DNA of 64,000 bases, from positions 186,001-250,000 of the forward strand of contig NZ_JALM01000009.1 of assembly GCF_000737195.2 (NCBI RefSeq), in the 5' to 3' direction. The stretch's first letter is position 1, and the number at the start of each line of letters is the position of its first letter. Shown here piece after piece: positions 31,670 through 39,474 of this stretch. The position numbers and the translations under genes were made by a program. This DNA is from Sciscionella sediminilitoris (lineage in GTDB: Bacteria > Actinomycetota > Actinomycetes > Mycobacteriales > Pseudonocardiaceae). The notes under the pieces are model-generated. The model did not search any database, was not told where the DNA came from, and saw only the letters and a program-made list of their open reading frames with translations.

Positions 31670-33154
31670 TCAGCCCGTTCGGGCCGCCGCTGTGCAGCTC
31701 TGCGTGCCGTGGCACTGACGCAGCGCGGTCAGCTGCCGGTGCAGCCGATCTCGGGTCTCGGCGGGCAGTGCGTCGTAGGTGTTGTGCAACTGGCCGGGAT
31801 CGCGCCGGCGGTCGTAGTACTCCTTGGCGCCGTTGTCGTATTCGGTGTAGGTGAACGCTGCGGTGCGCATGGCGGCGTAACTCGGCGGATTGCCGCTGCC
31901 CTTGGCCGGATAGTCGGGATCCTTCGGGTCGGTGTCCGGTCCGTGGTGCTCGACGAGTGCGGTGTCCGGCTGGCCGGGCGGATTCTGCCCGTGCAGCAGC
32001 GGGACGAGGCTGCGGCCGTCCGCATCCGGTGCGGGAGTCGCGCCGCCGAGGGATTCGAAGGTGGGGGCGAGGTCGATATTGGAGGCGGTGGCGGGATTGC
32101 CGCGGCCCGCGGGTACTCCGGGACCGGTGACCACGAGCGGTACCCGCACATCGGTGTCGAACGCGGTCTGCTTGCCGGAGGCGAGCCGGTACTCGCCCAT
32201 GTGGAAACCGTTGTCGGAACTGAACACGAAGTAGGTGTTCTTGTCCTGCCCGGTGGCCCGCAGGGTGTCCTGCAGTCTGCCGATCATCGCGTCCACGGCC
32301 TGCACCGACTGCGCCCGCTTGCGGAAGTCCTTGTCGATCTTCTGGATCCGTTGCTGGGGAAGGGGTTCCCGGTTCGCCAGCCAGGGTGGGGCATCGGCGG
32401 GCAGCTGGTCGAACGCGGGTCCGCGTGGTGCCCGCAGTCCGGGGAACTTGTCCTTGTCCCGTGGCGCCGGGGTGTACGGGCCGTGCGGGGCGAAGGTCGC
32501 GGTCTCCAGCATGAACGGCTGCCCGTCCTGTGCCGCGGACTTCGCGAAGGAGTTCGCCTTACGGGAGACCACATCGGTGAGGTAGTCCTTCGGTTTCTTC
32601 CCGTAGTGCACCAGCTTGCCGTTCTCGTTCATGGTGTAGCCGAACTCCGGATACCCGTTCCCGGCGACATCCCATTCGTCCCAGCCGGGCGGCACCGGAG
32701 GAGCCTCGCCGCTGGCCTTCTTCGGCACCGGGTACTCGTTCATGTACTTGCCCATCATCGCGGTCCGGTAGCCCTTGTCCTGCAGTGCCGTGGCGAAGGT
32801 CCGGTTCTCGTTGCCGCGCTGCCGGAACACGGGATAACCGCCGTCCGGCGCGGAATTCGTGAACACCCCGGTGTCGTGCGGGAACTTCCCGGTGAAGATC
32901 GAGGACCGGGAAGGGCAGCACAGCGAATCGGTCACCGAGTAGTTCGAGAACGACATGCCCTCTCGCTGCATCTGCTGCACGTGCGGCATATAGGGCAACA
33001 GGTTCATGGACAAGTCGTCGGTCAGCACGAAAACGATGTTCGGGGGCGCGGAACCGGTCTCGGCGGTGTTCGCGATCGGGGTTCCGGAGCACCCGGCGAC
33101 CGCGAGCAGGACCGCGATCCCGCACAAGGCCACTGCGGTACGGATTCTGGACAT
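31670..33154 (-). CDS. Sulfatase, lipoprotein
   Basis: A 494-residue sulfatase. The signal peptide ends in a lipobox LAVAGC with the lipidated Cys22. Metal ligands DD are at 46-47 in IVFVLTDDLS. The sulfatase signature LCCPSRSS has Cys79 in the C-x-P-S-R position that is converted to formylglycine. Further motifs: GKYMNEYP and FVFSSDNGFHMGEYRL. It should hydrolyse sulfate esters at the outer face of the membrane. No formylglycine-generating enzyme gene is nearby. It is divergent from a MarR-type regulator. Confidence 0.92.
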   Translation of the reverse strand: MSRIRTAVALCGIAVLLAVAGCSGTPIANTAETGSAPPNIVFVLTDDLSMNLLPYMPHVQQMQREGMSFSNYSVTDSLCCPSRSSIFTGKFPHDTGVFTNSAPDGGYPVFRQRGNENRTFATALQDKGYRTAMMGKYMNEYPVPKKASGEAPPVPPGWDEWDVAGNGYPEFGYTMNENGKLVHYGKKPKDYLTDVVSRKANSFAKSAAQDGQPFMLETATFAPHGPYTPAPRDKDKFPGLRAPRGPAFDQLPADAPPWLANREPLPQQRIQKIDKDFRKRAQSVQAVDAMIGRLQDTLRATGQDKNTYFVFSSDNGFHMGEYRLASGKQTAFDTDVRVPLVVTGPGVPAGRGNPATASNIDLAPTFESLGGATPAPDADGRSLVPLLHGQNPPGQPDTALVEHHGPDTDPKDPDYPAKGSGNPPSYAAMRTAAFTYTEYDNGAKEYYDRRRDPGQLHNTYDALPAETRDRLHRQLTALRQCHGTQSCTAAARTG

Positions 33155-33229
33155 CGGGCCGCATCCTCTCGGTGTGGGACGCCTCGCCGGATCGACGGTA
33201 CCCGCGACTCCGGATAACCGTCAACAAAT

Positions 33230-33240
33230 GAGACTGTCTC
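33230..33240. promoter_or_regulatory. Short palindrome between sulfatase and MarR genes
   Basis: GAGAC-T-GTCTC in the 125-bp divergent region, a possible MarR-dimer site; arms of only 5 bp keep confidence low. Confidence 0.3.
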
Positions 33241-33279
33241 TGGGTACGACCTTCTTGTCGACTCCGTTAGCATGGCCAG

Positions 33280-33729
33280 GTGAACGAAGCAGTCGAGGAA
33301 ATCCCGTCGAACACCGCGCCCGAACAGCTCGTCATGGTGCTGCGGCGGTATCGGGAGGCACTGCGCAGGGCACTCATCGCGGATGACTTCAGCCCCGTCC
33401 CGCCGGTGGCGAACTGGTTGCTCATCGCGCTGGCACGGCGATCGGGGACGGTCGGGGAACTCGCCCGCCGATTGGACACGACCAAGCAGGCGGTCAGCAG
33501 GCTCGCCGATCAGCTCGTGGGCCTCGGATACTGCCGCCGTCAGCGCGGCACGGCCAACCGCAGGCAGGTCACCCTCTCGGTCACCGAGGAGGGGCGCGCG
33601 GCAGCGGGGATCCTGGTCGGTGCCATCGACCGGCTCGACCGGGAACTGTTCGAGAACGTCAGCGAAACCGACCGGGACGCGTTCCACCGGGTGCTGGCCA
33701 CGGTCACCGCTGCGGGTGCCCCGGAATAG
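33280..33729 (+). CDS. MarR-family transcriptional regulator
   Basis: A 149-residue regulator with a winged helix-turn-helix: RSGTVGELARRLDTTKQAVSRLADQLVGLGYCRRQRGTANRRQVTLSVTEEG. GTG start at 33280. Divergent from the sulfatase gene and 33 bp upstream of the SDR gene, so it could control either. The ligand is unknown. Confidence 0.9.
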   Translation: MNEAVEEIPSNTAPEQLVMVLRRYREALRRALIADDFSPVPPVANWLLIALARRSGTVGELARRLDTTKQAVSRLADQLVGLGYCRRQRGTANRRQVTLSVTEEGRAAAGILVGAIDRLDRELFENVSETDRDAFHRVLATVTAAGAPE

Positions 33730-33762
33730 CCGCGCGCGCCGTCGCCGGGGATGATCGCTGTC

Positions 33763-34578
33763 ATGGCGACGGTATCGGTGGATTTCAGCGGCAGTCACGT
33801 GTTCGTTTCCGGCGGCACGAGCGGGATCAATCTCGGCATCGCGGAGGGGTTCGCCGCCGCGGGCGCCACGCTCACGGTGTCCAGCCGCTCCCCGGAACGG
33901 GTGGATGCGGCGGTGCAGCGGTTGCGCGGGCACGGCGGTGAAGTGTTCGGCCTGCCCGCGGATGTGCGCGATTACGAGGCCACCGCCGGGGTTCTGGAAC
34001 AGGCCCATGCCCAGCACGGCCCGATCGACGTGCTGGTGTGCGGGGCCGCGGGGAACTTTCCCGCGCTGGCCACCCAGATGTCCGCGAACGCGTTCAAATC
34101 CGTGGTGGACATCGATCTGCAGGGCACCTATCACGTGTTGCGCGCGGCGCACCCGCTGCTGCGCACCCCGGGCGCCTCGGTGCTCGCGGTGTCCGCCCCG
34201 CAGGCCTTCCTGCCGATGCTCGCGCAGTCGCACGTGTGCGCCGCGAAGGCCGGAGTGGAGATGCTGGTGCGCACCCTCGCCCTGGAATGGGGCGGCGCGG
34301 GCATCCGGGTGAACGCGGTGGTGCCCGGCGCGATCGAGGACACCGGCGGCATGGACCGGCTGGCGCCCACCGAGCAGGCACAGGAGCTGGTGCGCGGTTC
34401 GGTGCCGATGGGCCGCCTCGGCGCGGGCGCGGACATCGCGAACGGCTGCCTGCTGCTGGCTTCCCCGCTCGCCGCCTACGTCACCGGTACCGTGCTCCCG
34501 GTGGACGGCGGCTGGTCGCTCGGCGGTGCCCAGTCCGCGCTGCACGAACTGGTCACCCGGGCTGCTTCCGGGGCTTGA
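33763..34578 (+). CDS. Short-chain dehydrogenase/reductase, 2,4-dienoyl-CoA reductase-like
   Basis: A 271-residue SDR. The cofactor motif is VSGGTSGINLGIA. The catalytic region reads VSAPQAFLPMLAQSHVCAAKAGVEML: the usual Y-x-x-x-K is H-x-x-x-K, as in the dienoyl-CoA reductase branch, where the active site is built differently. The following LALEWGGAGIRVNAVVPGAIEDT also fits that branch. Likely role: NADPH-dependent reduction of an unsaturated acyl-CoA in fatty-acid catabolism. ATG 33763 has a better-spaced GGGGATG than the ATG 12 bp upstream. It may be co-transcribed with the MarR gene. Confidence 0.82.
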   Translation: MATVSVDFSGSHVFVSGGTSGINLGIAEGFAAAGATLTVSSRSPERVDAAVQRLRGHGGEVFGLPADVRDYEATAGVLEQAHAQHGPIDVLVCGAAGNFPALATQMSANAFKSVVDIDLQGTYHVLRAAHPLLRTPGASVLAVSAPQAFLPMLAQSHVCAAKAGVEMLVRTLALEWGGAGIRVNAVVPGAIEDTGGMDRLAPTEQAQELVRGSVPMGRLGAGADIANGCLLLASPLAAYVTGTVLPVDGGWSLGGAQSALHELVTRAASGA

Positions 34579-35824
34579 GGAACACCGTCAGTGCGGCGCC
34601 GATCAGGTAGCAGGCGCCGAACACCCACATCACGCCCTCCACGCCGAGCGGGGTCAGGCACAGTCCGACGAGCGCCGGTCCGGCAGCGGTGCCCAGGCCG
34701 GCACCGAGGTTCAGCCCGGCCATCGCGGCACCGGTGCGTTTCGGCGCGAGCTTCGGCATGAGCGCGGACATCGGGGCGAATCCGGCGAGGCAGGCGCAGA
34801 ACAGGCTGCCGATGATCAGCGAGAGCCAGAAGCTGTGCGTCGCGGTCGGCACGTAGTAGAAGGCGACCGTGGTGACCGCGCACCCCACACAACCCATCCA
34901 GCGCAGTACGGTGTTCACCCCGTACCGGTCGCTCCAGTACCCGGCGAGCAGATTGCAACCGAGGTTGACGAGGTACATCACCGCGTAGATGGTCAGCCAG
35001 TCGCCGAGCGGGAAGCCGAGGGAGTGCGTGAAGTAGACCGGGAGGAACACCGGGAAGCCGAACTGGGAGACCCCGTTGATCACCCGGACGATCCCGGCCA
35101 CGGCGACCTTGGGTTCCTGCCAGAGCACCGAAACCCCTTGCACCAGGCCGCGGATCGGGTTCGTCTCGGGCCGGTCGACCGGGCGATCACCGCCGGGTGC
35201 GCGTACCGCGAACCCGATCGCCGCGCCGAGCACGATCACCACCAGCGCGGCCCACAGGGTGTGCTGCGGCCCGATCAGCGCGATGCTGGCCTTCGCGATC
35301 AGCGGGCTCAGCGTGGAGAACCCGGCGATATAGGCGAACCAGAACCAGCCGACCGCCATGCCCAGCTTCGCGGGCCGCGCGGTGCGCACCACCCACATCA
35401 GGAAACCGTAGGCGAACAGCGGATAACCGAATCCGCGCAGCCCATAACAGAGCAGCAGCAACACATCCGAGTGCTGGTCCACACCGAACACCACGAACAG
35501 CACGTGGAAGGCGACCCAGATTCCCGCGCCGACGAGCATGAGCCTGCGCGGGCCGAACACATCCGAGAGTGCGGCGGCCATCCAGGCCGCGATCCCCGCG
35601 GTGACACCGTAGATGGTGAACATCAGCGCGACCCGGTTGGCGCCGAAGCCCTGATCGGTGAGCATCGCCGAGAGGTAGCCCTGCTCGACGCCGTCGCCGA
35701 TCATGAACAGGCCGAGCGCCAGATAACCGAGCGCCAGTGTCGGCGGGATTCCGACCCGGTCGAGGAAACCGTTCAGTTGACTGGTTTCCGGGCCGGTCGC
35801 CGCCCGTTCGCCGGTGTGCGACAT
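34553..35824 (-). CDS. MFS transporter, polyol permease-like
   Basis: A 423-residue MFS protein with twelve hydrophobic segments, resembling ribitol/arabitol-type permeases (GDGVEQGYLSAMLTDQGF in the first loop; FVVWFWFAY-like helix in the middle). Start ATG 35824 with GGTGGAG upstream. It is the last gene of the GntR-controlled operon and presumably imports the substrate that the kinases and BtpA-like protein act on. The N-terminal 25 residues are hydrophilic and cytoplasmic. Its 3' end overlaps that of the convergent SDR gene by 26 bp. Confidence 0.83.
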   Translation of the reverse strand: MSHTGERAATGPETSQLNGFLDRVGIPPTLALGYLALGLFMIGDGVEQGYLSAMLTDQGFGANRVALMFTIYGVTAGIAAWMAAALSDVFGPRRLMLVGAGIWVAFHVLFVVFGVDQHSDVLLLLCYGLRGFGYPLFAYGFLMWVVRTARPAKLGMAVGWFWFAYIAGFSTLSPLIAKASIALIGPQHTLWAALVVIVLGAAIGFAVRAPGGDRPVDRPETNPIRGLVQGVSVLWQEPKVAVAGIVRVINGVSQFGFPVFLPVYFTHSLGFPLGDWLTIYAVMYLVNLGCNLLAGYWSDRYGVNTVLRWMGCVGCAVTTVAFYYVPTATHSFWLSLIIGSLFCACLAGFAPMSALMPKLAPKRTGAAMAGLNLGAGLGTAAGPALVGLCLTPLGVEGVMWVFGACYLIGAALTVFLKPRKQPG

Positions 35825-35862
35825 TGCTCCACCTTCCTGTGTACTGCTGATGAGCCGGTGGC

Positions 35863-36507
35863 TCAGTCTCGGTATGCCGCCTCGTGGAAGGCGATCTCCG
35901 CGTCGAGGGTGTGACCGAACACGCCGAGCAGTTCGCGCTCGGTCTCCGGCAGGACCTCGAGCGCGTCGATCTCCGCGGCGAGGAAGCGCACCTGCCCGAG
36001 GAACGGTTCCCTGGTGTGCAGTGCGACCCAGTCGGCGATCGGGCCGCGCCGCGATGGCGTGCGCGCCGCGGTGGCGCACCACTGCCCGTACAGGGATTCC
36101 GCGGCGTACATGCCGGTGACGATGCCCGGATAGCCGTAGGTGTCGGCGATGTCCAGCACCACCTCGGTCAGCCCGCCCGCCTGCTCCTGCGCCGCCGCGC
36201 TCACCTCCGGCGCGCCACCGATATCGGCCAGCGCTTTGCTGAAGTAGTCGTACTGCTCGGTCACCAGGTTGTGCAGCGCGGTGCTGTGCCCGGAAAGGGC
36301 GTGCGCGTTCGGAGCCTCGCGGACCGCCGCACCGCACAGCCGGGCGGCGGTGTCCACGAATTCCCGTTCGAAGACCAGATAGCGGGCGAACACCGCGTCC
36401 GGGATCGTGTCCGCGGTGACCTCCTCGACGAACCGCATACCGAGCGCGGCCTGCCAGGTTCCGGAATTCTCCGCGCGCAACCGCGCGCTCATCGGGGTTC
36501 CGGTCAT
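35863..36507 (-). CDS. TenA-like protein
   Basis: A 214-residue all-helical protein of the TenA/thiaminase II-PqqC fold: ALGMRFVEEVTADTIPDAVFARYLVFEREFV in the first helices and GMYAAESLYGQWC...ADWVALHTREPF in the later ones. TenA enzymes hydrolyse aminopyrimidines in thiamine salvage; divergent members act in other pathways. No thiamine genes and no TPP riboswitch are visible here, so a salvage or catabolic role on another substrate is suggested. ATGA overlap with the BtpA-like gene upstream. Confidence 0.78.
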   Translation of the reverse strand: MTGTPMSARLRAENSGTWQAALGMRFVEEVTADTIPDAVFARYLVFEREFVDTAARLCGAAVREAPNAHALSGHSTALHNLVTEQYDYFSKALADIGGAPEVSAAAQEQAGGLTEVVLDIADTYGYPGIVTGMYAAESLYGQWCATAARTPSRRGPIADWVALHTREPFLGQVRFLAAEIDALEVLPETERELLGVFGHTLDAEIAFHEAAYRD

Positions 36508-37361
36508 GGCAGCTGGTAACCCGCCTGCTCGGCCTGCTTGGTGAACTCGCGCACCTTGGCCCGGTCCACCCGGCCCCACCAGCGCTCGTTCTCCTTGAGC
36601 GCGGAGGCCACGATCGCGCCGTGGCACAGGGAGAGCAGCCGTTTGCCGTTGCCCTGGTTCATCCCGGAACCGATGATCACCGGCAGCTGCGAGGCCGCGC
36701 GGATCCCGGTGATCTCGCTCTCCGCGGCCTCGTCCCCGGTGCGCCCGCCGGTCGCGATGAGCACATCCGCGTCGAAGAACTCGTTGTCCTCGGTCTGCTC
36801 GGCGAGCGAGCGGTCCGCGATGATCGAGTGCGAGCCGTGCTTGACGTGCACATCGGCGAACACCTTCAGGTGCTCGGCGCGCAGCGTGGAGCGGTACCGG
36901 GTCGCCGTGGCCGAGGCGCCCTCGATGAAGCCCTCGTTCGCCACATAGGCGTTCACCCACTGGTTCACCCGCACGAAGGGCGCCTGCGCAGCCTGTGCCG
37001 CGGCGATCGAGCAGTGCGCCCCGTTCGCGAGCACGTTCACCCCCACCGGGAGACCGACCTGCTCGCGCACGTGGTCACCGATCACCGCGAGGTTCGCCGC
37101 GGTCTCGAACCCCTGGTGCTCCGGCTTGGGGAACGGCAGATCCCAGGCGTTCTCCACGATCAGCCCGTGCACCCCGCCGTCCCGGTAGGCCTCGGCCTCC
37201 TCGACGGCGAACCGGATCAGGTCCGCGACGGGTTCCCCGCGGTAGTGCGGGCTTCCGGGGAGGGCGCGGCAGTGCACGACCCCGATCACCACGCGGTCGG
37301 TGCCGAAGATCGTGTTCAGTGCCGATTCCTTGGGCGGGAAGACACCGAGTTCGTTGCTCAT
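36504..37361 (-). CDS. BtpA/SgcQ-family protein
   Basis: A 285-residue TIM-barrel protein of the BtpA family: VVIGVVHCRALPGSPHYRG, AVEEAEAYRDGGVHGLIVENAWDLPF, GVNVLANGAHCSIAAAQA, FADVHVKHGSHSI and LPVIIGSGMNQGN. The family includes SgcQ of E. coli and BtpA of cyanobacteria; SgcQ-type proteins sit in sugar-catabolic operons and have no settled reaction. ATG 37361 has AAAGGAA upstream. Coupled at both ends by 4-nt overlaps. Confidence 0.85.
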   Translation of the reverse strand: MSNELGVFPPKESALNTIFGTDRVVIGVVHCRALPGSPHYRGEPVADLIRFAVEEAEAYRDGGVHGLIVENAWDLPFPKPEHQGFETAANLAVIGDHVREQVGLPVGVNVLANGAHCSIAAAQAAQAPFVRVNQWVNAYVANEGFIEGASATATRYRSTLRAEHLKVFADVHVKHGSHSIIADRSLAEQTEDNEFFDADVLIATGGRTGDEAAESEITGIRAASQLPVIIGSGMNQGNGKRLLSLCHGAIVASALKENERWWGRVDRAKVREFTKQAEQAGYQLP

Positions 37362-37669
37362 TTGTTCCTTTCGTTCTGCTCGGCCGTGCCGAGTTGGTTG
37401 GCGAATTCGAACCACTTCGAATACCCGCAGGAGACCAGCCGGGACCAGTGTTCGAATGCGGCTTCGGCGCTGGGGAACGACCAGATCTCCACCTGCGAGT
37501 AGTCGCCCTGCCCGCGGATGTGGAACCGGCCGGAGAACTGTGCGCCGTGCTGTACGGAAACCTGGCGCAGCCGCTCGAATTCCCGTTCGCAGCGCTCCCG
37601 TTCGGCGGTTTCCAGCTCGTACCACGTGGTGCGCGGGAGCAGATAGTGCAGCCAGACGTATTCGTTCAT
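37358..37669 (-). CDS. Unrecognised 103-residue protein of the GntR operon
   Basis: A small acidic-to-neutral cytoplasmic protein rich in Trp and aromatic residues (EYVWLHYLLPRTTWYELE, SQVEIWSFPSAEAAFEHWSRLV, GYSKWFEFAN). Strand/helix alternation suggests a ferredoxin-like alpha/beta barrel of the dimeric (Dabb/NIPSNAP) kind, but I do not recognise the family. It overlaps neighbours on both sides by 4 nt, so it is a real and translated member of the operon. Confidence 0.7.
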   Translation of the reverse strand: MNEYVWLHYLLPRTTWYELETAERERCEREFERLRQVSVQHGAQFSGRFHIRGQGDYSQVEIWSFPSAEAAFEHWSRLVSCGYSKWFEFANQLGTAEQNERNK

Positions 37670-38370
37670 GCGTTCTCTCCGGTGATGGCTTTCTCGAGCG
37701 GGATCCGCTTGCCGAGGTAGTGGCGGGAGGTGGTGAACTTGAAGTCCGCGACCCGGTCGTGTTCGCGCATGGCCGCGTCGAGCATGTCCGCGCCCGGAAT
37801 GCGCCAGACGCCGATGTGGTCCCATTCGCTTGCCACATCGAGCCGGTGCCGCCCGGCGATCGCGGCCCCGGCGCGCACATCGGAGGCGAAGGCGATATCG
37901 CATTCCAGATCGTATTCGCGGCGCTGTTCTTCGCTCGCCGCCTGCCAGGCCGCGTTCCACTTCCAGAGCGCGAAGAATCCCCACTCGTCCCGGGTTCCGC
38001 GCGAGGCCGGGCTGATCACCGGAAGGAATTCCCGCGGCCCGGTGAGCCATTCGGTGCGCAGCAGCCGTGCCCAGCCCGCCCGTTCGAGCGCGGCGATTCC
38101 CGCGTGTGCCGCCGATTGGCTCGGTGCCTCGAACATTCCGGCGAAGTCCACATCGTGGGTGAAACCCGTCGCGTACGCCGAGGGCTCGTTCGCCTCCGTA
38201 TCGAGGATGTGATCGAGCGAGAGCAACCATCCCTTGTCCCGCAACCGATCCAGCTCGGCGAGCACGGCACTCGCATCACCGCCGCCGCGCCGCTTGGCCA
38301 AGAACACCACCGCGCACCGGCCGTCGTTCGCGGCCTGGAAGACCTCGGTCTCCCCGGTCAGCAGGCTCAT
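37666..38370 (-). CDS. Unrecognised 234-residue protein of the GntR operon
   Basis: A cytoplasmic protein with no signal or membrane segment. It may have two related halves of the dimeric alpha/beta-barrel type: an N-terminal half (VVFLAKRRGGGDASAVLAELDRL) and a C-terminal half beginning FFALWKWNAAW and ending SRHYLGKRIPLEKA. A shared Trp-rich style with the next protein suggests the two act together. No catalytic motif could be named. ATGA overlaps on both sides. Confidence 0.68.
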   Translation of the reverse strand: MSLLTGETEVFQAANDGRCAVVFLAKRRGGGDASAVLAELDRLRDKGWLLSLDHILDTEANEPSAYATGFTHDVDFAGMFEAPSQSAAHAGIAALERAGWARLLRTEWLTGPREFLPVISPASRGTRDEWGFFALWKWNAAWQAASEEQRREYDLECDIAFASDVRAGAAIAGRHRLDVASEWDHIGVWRIPGADMLDAAMREHDRVADFKFTTSRHYLGKRIPLEKAITGENA

Positions 38371-39239
38371 GACAGTTCCTCCCTGCTCGCATAGGAACGG
38401 TGCCCGCCGAACACCGCGCAGCTGCGCGAGGCGGCCCGCACCGCGTAGTCGAGTGCGGCCTTGGGATCACCGGATTCGCCGTACAGCCCGATGAACGAGC
38501 CCGCGAGACAGTCGCCCGCTCCGGTGGTGTCCACGATCGGCGGCGCATCGGCGGGCGCCGGAACCGAGAACCGCTCGGTGCGGGTGCACCAGCGGGCGCC
38601 GCGCGCGCCGTCGGTGAACACCACCGCCCGCACACCCATGCCGAGCAGCACCTCCAGCGGATCCGGTCCGATCGCTTGCGCGGCACGGGTATTGCAGAAC
38701 ACCACCGCGGCACCGTCCAGCTGCGCGGCCAGTTCCGTGATGCCCGAAGGGAAGGTCGCCGGTTCCAGGTCGATGGACCACGGCACCCCGGATTCCGCGC
38801 AGCGGGCCAATAACACGCGCGCCGCCTCGGGTTCGTAGACCGCGGTGTGCACCCAGCCGACATCCTCGAGCGAGAGGTCCGCGCAGCGCCGTGCCGAGGG
38901 GTACATCCGCACCCCGGGGGCGAGCATGAGCTGCTTCTCCCCGTCGCCCGCGAGCGCGATGATCGCCCGGTTCGCCGGCCCGGTCAGGGTTTCCGGGCAG
39001 AACTCGATGCCGAGCTCGCGGCCCTGGGCGAGGCATTCCGCGCTCGCGGTGTCGGTGCCGATCGCGGTCACCAGGCGGGTGGGCTGCCCGGTACGGCGGC
39101 AGGCGACGGCGGCATTGGTGACCACGCCGCCGATGGAGTCGGCGAGCTCGGCCGCGACGACCTTCTCGTCCGCGGCAGGCAGATGGCCGACCCGGATCGT
39201 GGTATCGAAAACCGTGTCCCCGACGAAGAGTGCGGTCAC
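38367..39239 (-). CDS. PfkB-family carbohydrate kinase
   Basis: A 290-residue ribokinase-fold kinase. The N-terminal strand ALFVGDTVFDTTIRV, the substrate-binding GGVVTNAAVACRRTG, and the ATP/anion-hole signature IVDTTGAGDCLAGSFIG with the catalytic Asp are all present. Substrates of the family are sugars, nucleosides, sugar phosphates or aminopyrimidines. The GTG start at 39239 forms the end of a mini-ORF repeat: the cassette supplies the Shine-Dalgarno GAGGAGG and the start codon. It is one of two PfkB kinases under the same GntR regulator. Confidence 0.9.
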   Translation of the reverse strand: MTALFVGDTVFDTTIRVGHLPAADEKVVAAELADSIGGVVTNAAVACRRTGQPTRLVTAIGTDTASAECLAQGRELGIEFCPETLTGPANRAIIALAGDGEKQLMLAPGVRMYPSARRCADLSLEDVGWVHTAVYEPEAARVLLARCAESGVPWSIDLEPATFPSGITELAAQLDGAAVVFCNTRAAQAIGPDPLEVLLGMGVRAVVFTDGARGARWCTRTERFSVPAPADAPPIVDTTGAGDCLAGSFIGLYGESGDPKAALDYAVRAASRSCAVFGGHRSYASREELS

Positions 39240-39316
39240 GAACCCTCCTCGCTGGTGCTCGTCGGCTTCGCGACCGGCGGTGCTGTGTCCGATGGTGACC
39301 TCGCAAGCTCGGTCAC
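39236..39316 (-). CDS. 26-residue mini-ORF, cassette copy next to the kinase gene
   Basis: GTG at 39316 opens 26 codons ending in a TGA that overlaps the GTG of the PfkB gene (GTGA). The peptide begins M-T-E-L-A-x-x-P-x-D-T-A and ends T-S-T-S-E-E-G-S. Its last codons carry the kinase gene's Shine-Dalgarno. It matches the copy directly upstream except for one base, and shares 14 of 26 residues with the mini-ORF between the two NRPS genes. It could be a coupling leader or a functional micropeptide. Confidence 0.5.
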   Translation of the reverse strand: MTELARSPSDTAPPVAKPTSTSEEGS

Positions 39317-39393
39317 GAATCCTCCTCGCTGGTGCTCGTCGGCTTCGCGACCGGCGGTGCTGTGTCCGATGGTGACCTCGCAAGCTCGGTCAC
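39236..39393 (-). repeat. Two tandem 77-bp cassettes (mini-ORF repeat)
   Basis: Units 39236-39312 and 39313-39389 are identical except for one base; the pattern begins again at 39390-39395. The period of 77 equals a 27-codon frame (81 nt) minus the 4-nt GTGA overlap. Each unit starts, on the coding strand, after GTGA with CCGAGCTTGCGAG and ends CGAGGAGG-N2-TCGTGA. An ungapped relative of the same length is at 55958-56038. Confidence 0.9.
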
Positions 39394-39474
39394 GAGGCGG
39401 TCCTTCCTGAGCATCGCAGCGAGCGCCAGCGAGTGAGGAGCGGAGGGAAGGCCGCGTCGGGTAAGCAGGATCAT
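39313..39474 (-). CDS. 53-residue small ORF bridging GntR to the mini-ORF cassettes
   Basis: ATG 39474 overlaps the GntR stop (ATGA) and stays open through the distal cassette to its TGA at 39313, giving 53 residues; the last 26 are the cassette peptide (from GTG 39393). An internal GTG with AGGAAGG upstream could also start just the 26-residue form. Because it overlaps both neighbours it would connect GntR translation to the kinase. No known family; reality as a protein is uncertain. Confidence 0.4.
   Translation of the reverse strand: MILLTRRGLPSAPHSLALAAMLRKDRLVTELARSPSDTAPPVAKPTSTSEEDS

Noticed and set aside
35863-36507. Thiamine salvage operon with TPP riboswitch
   Set aside because: No thiamine biosynthesis gene and no conserved TPP aptamer elements were seen upstream of the operon.
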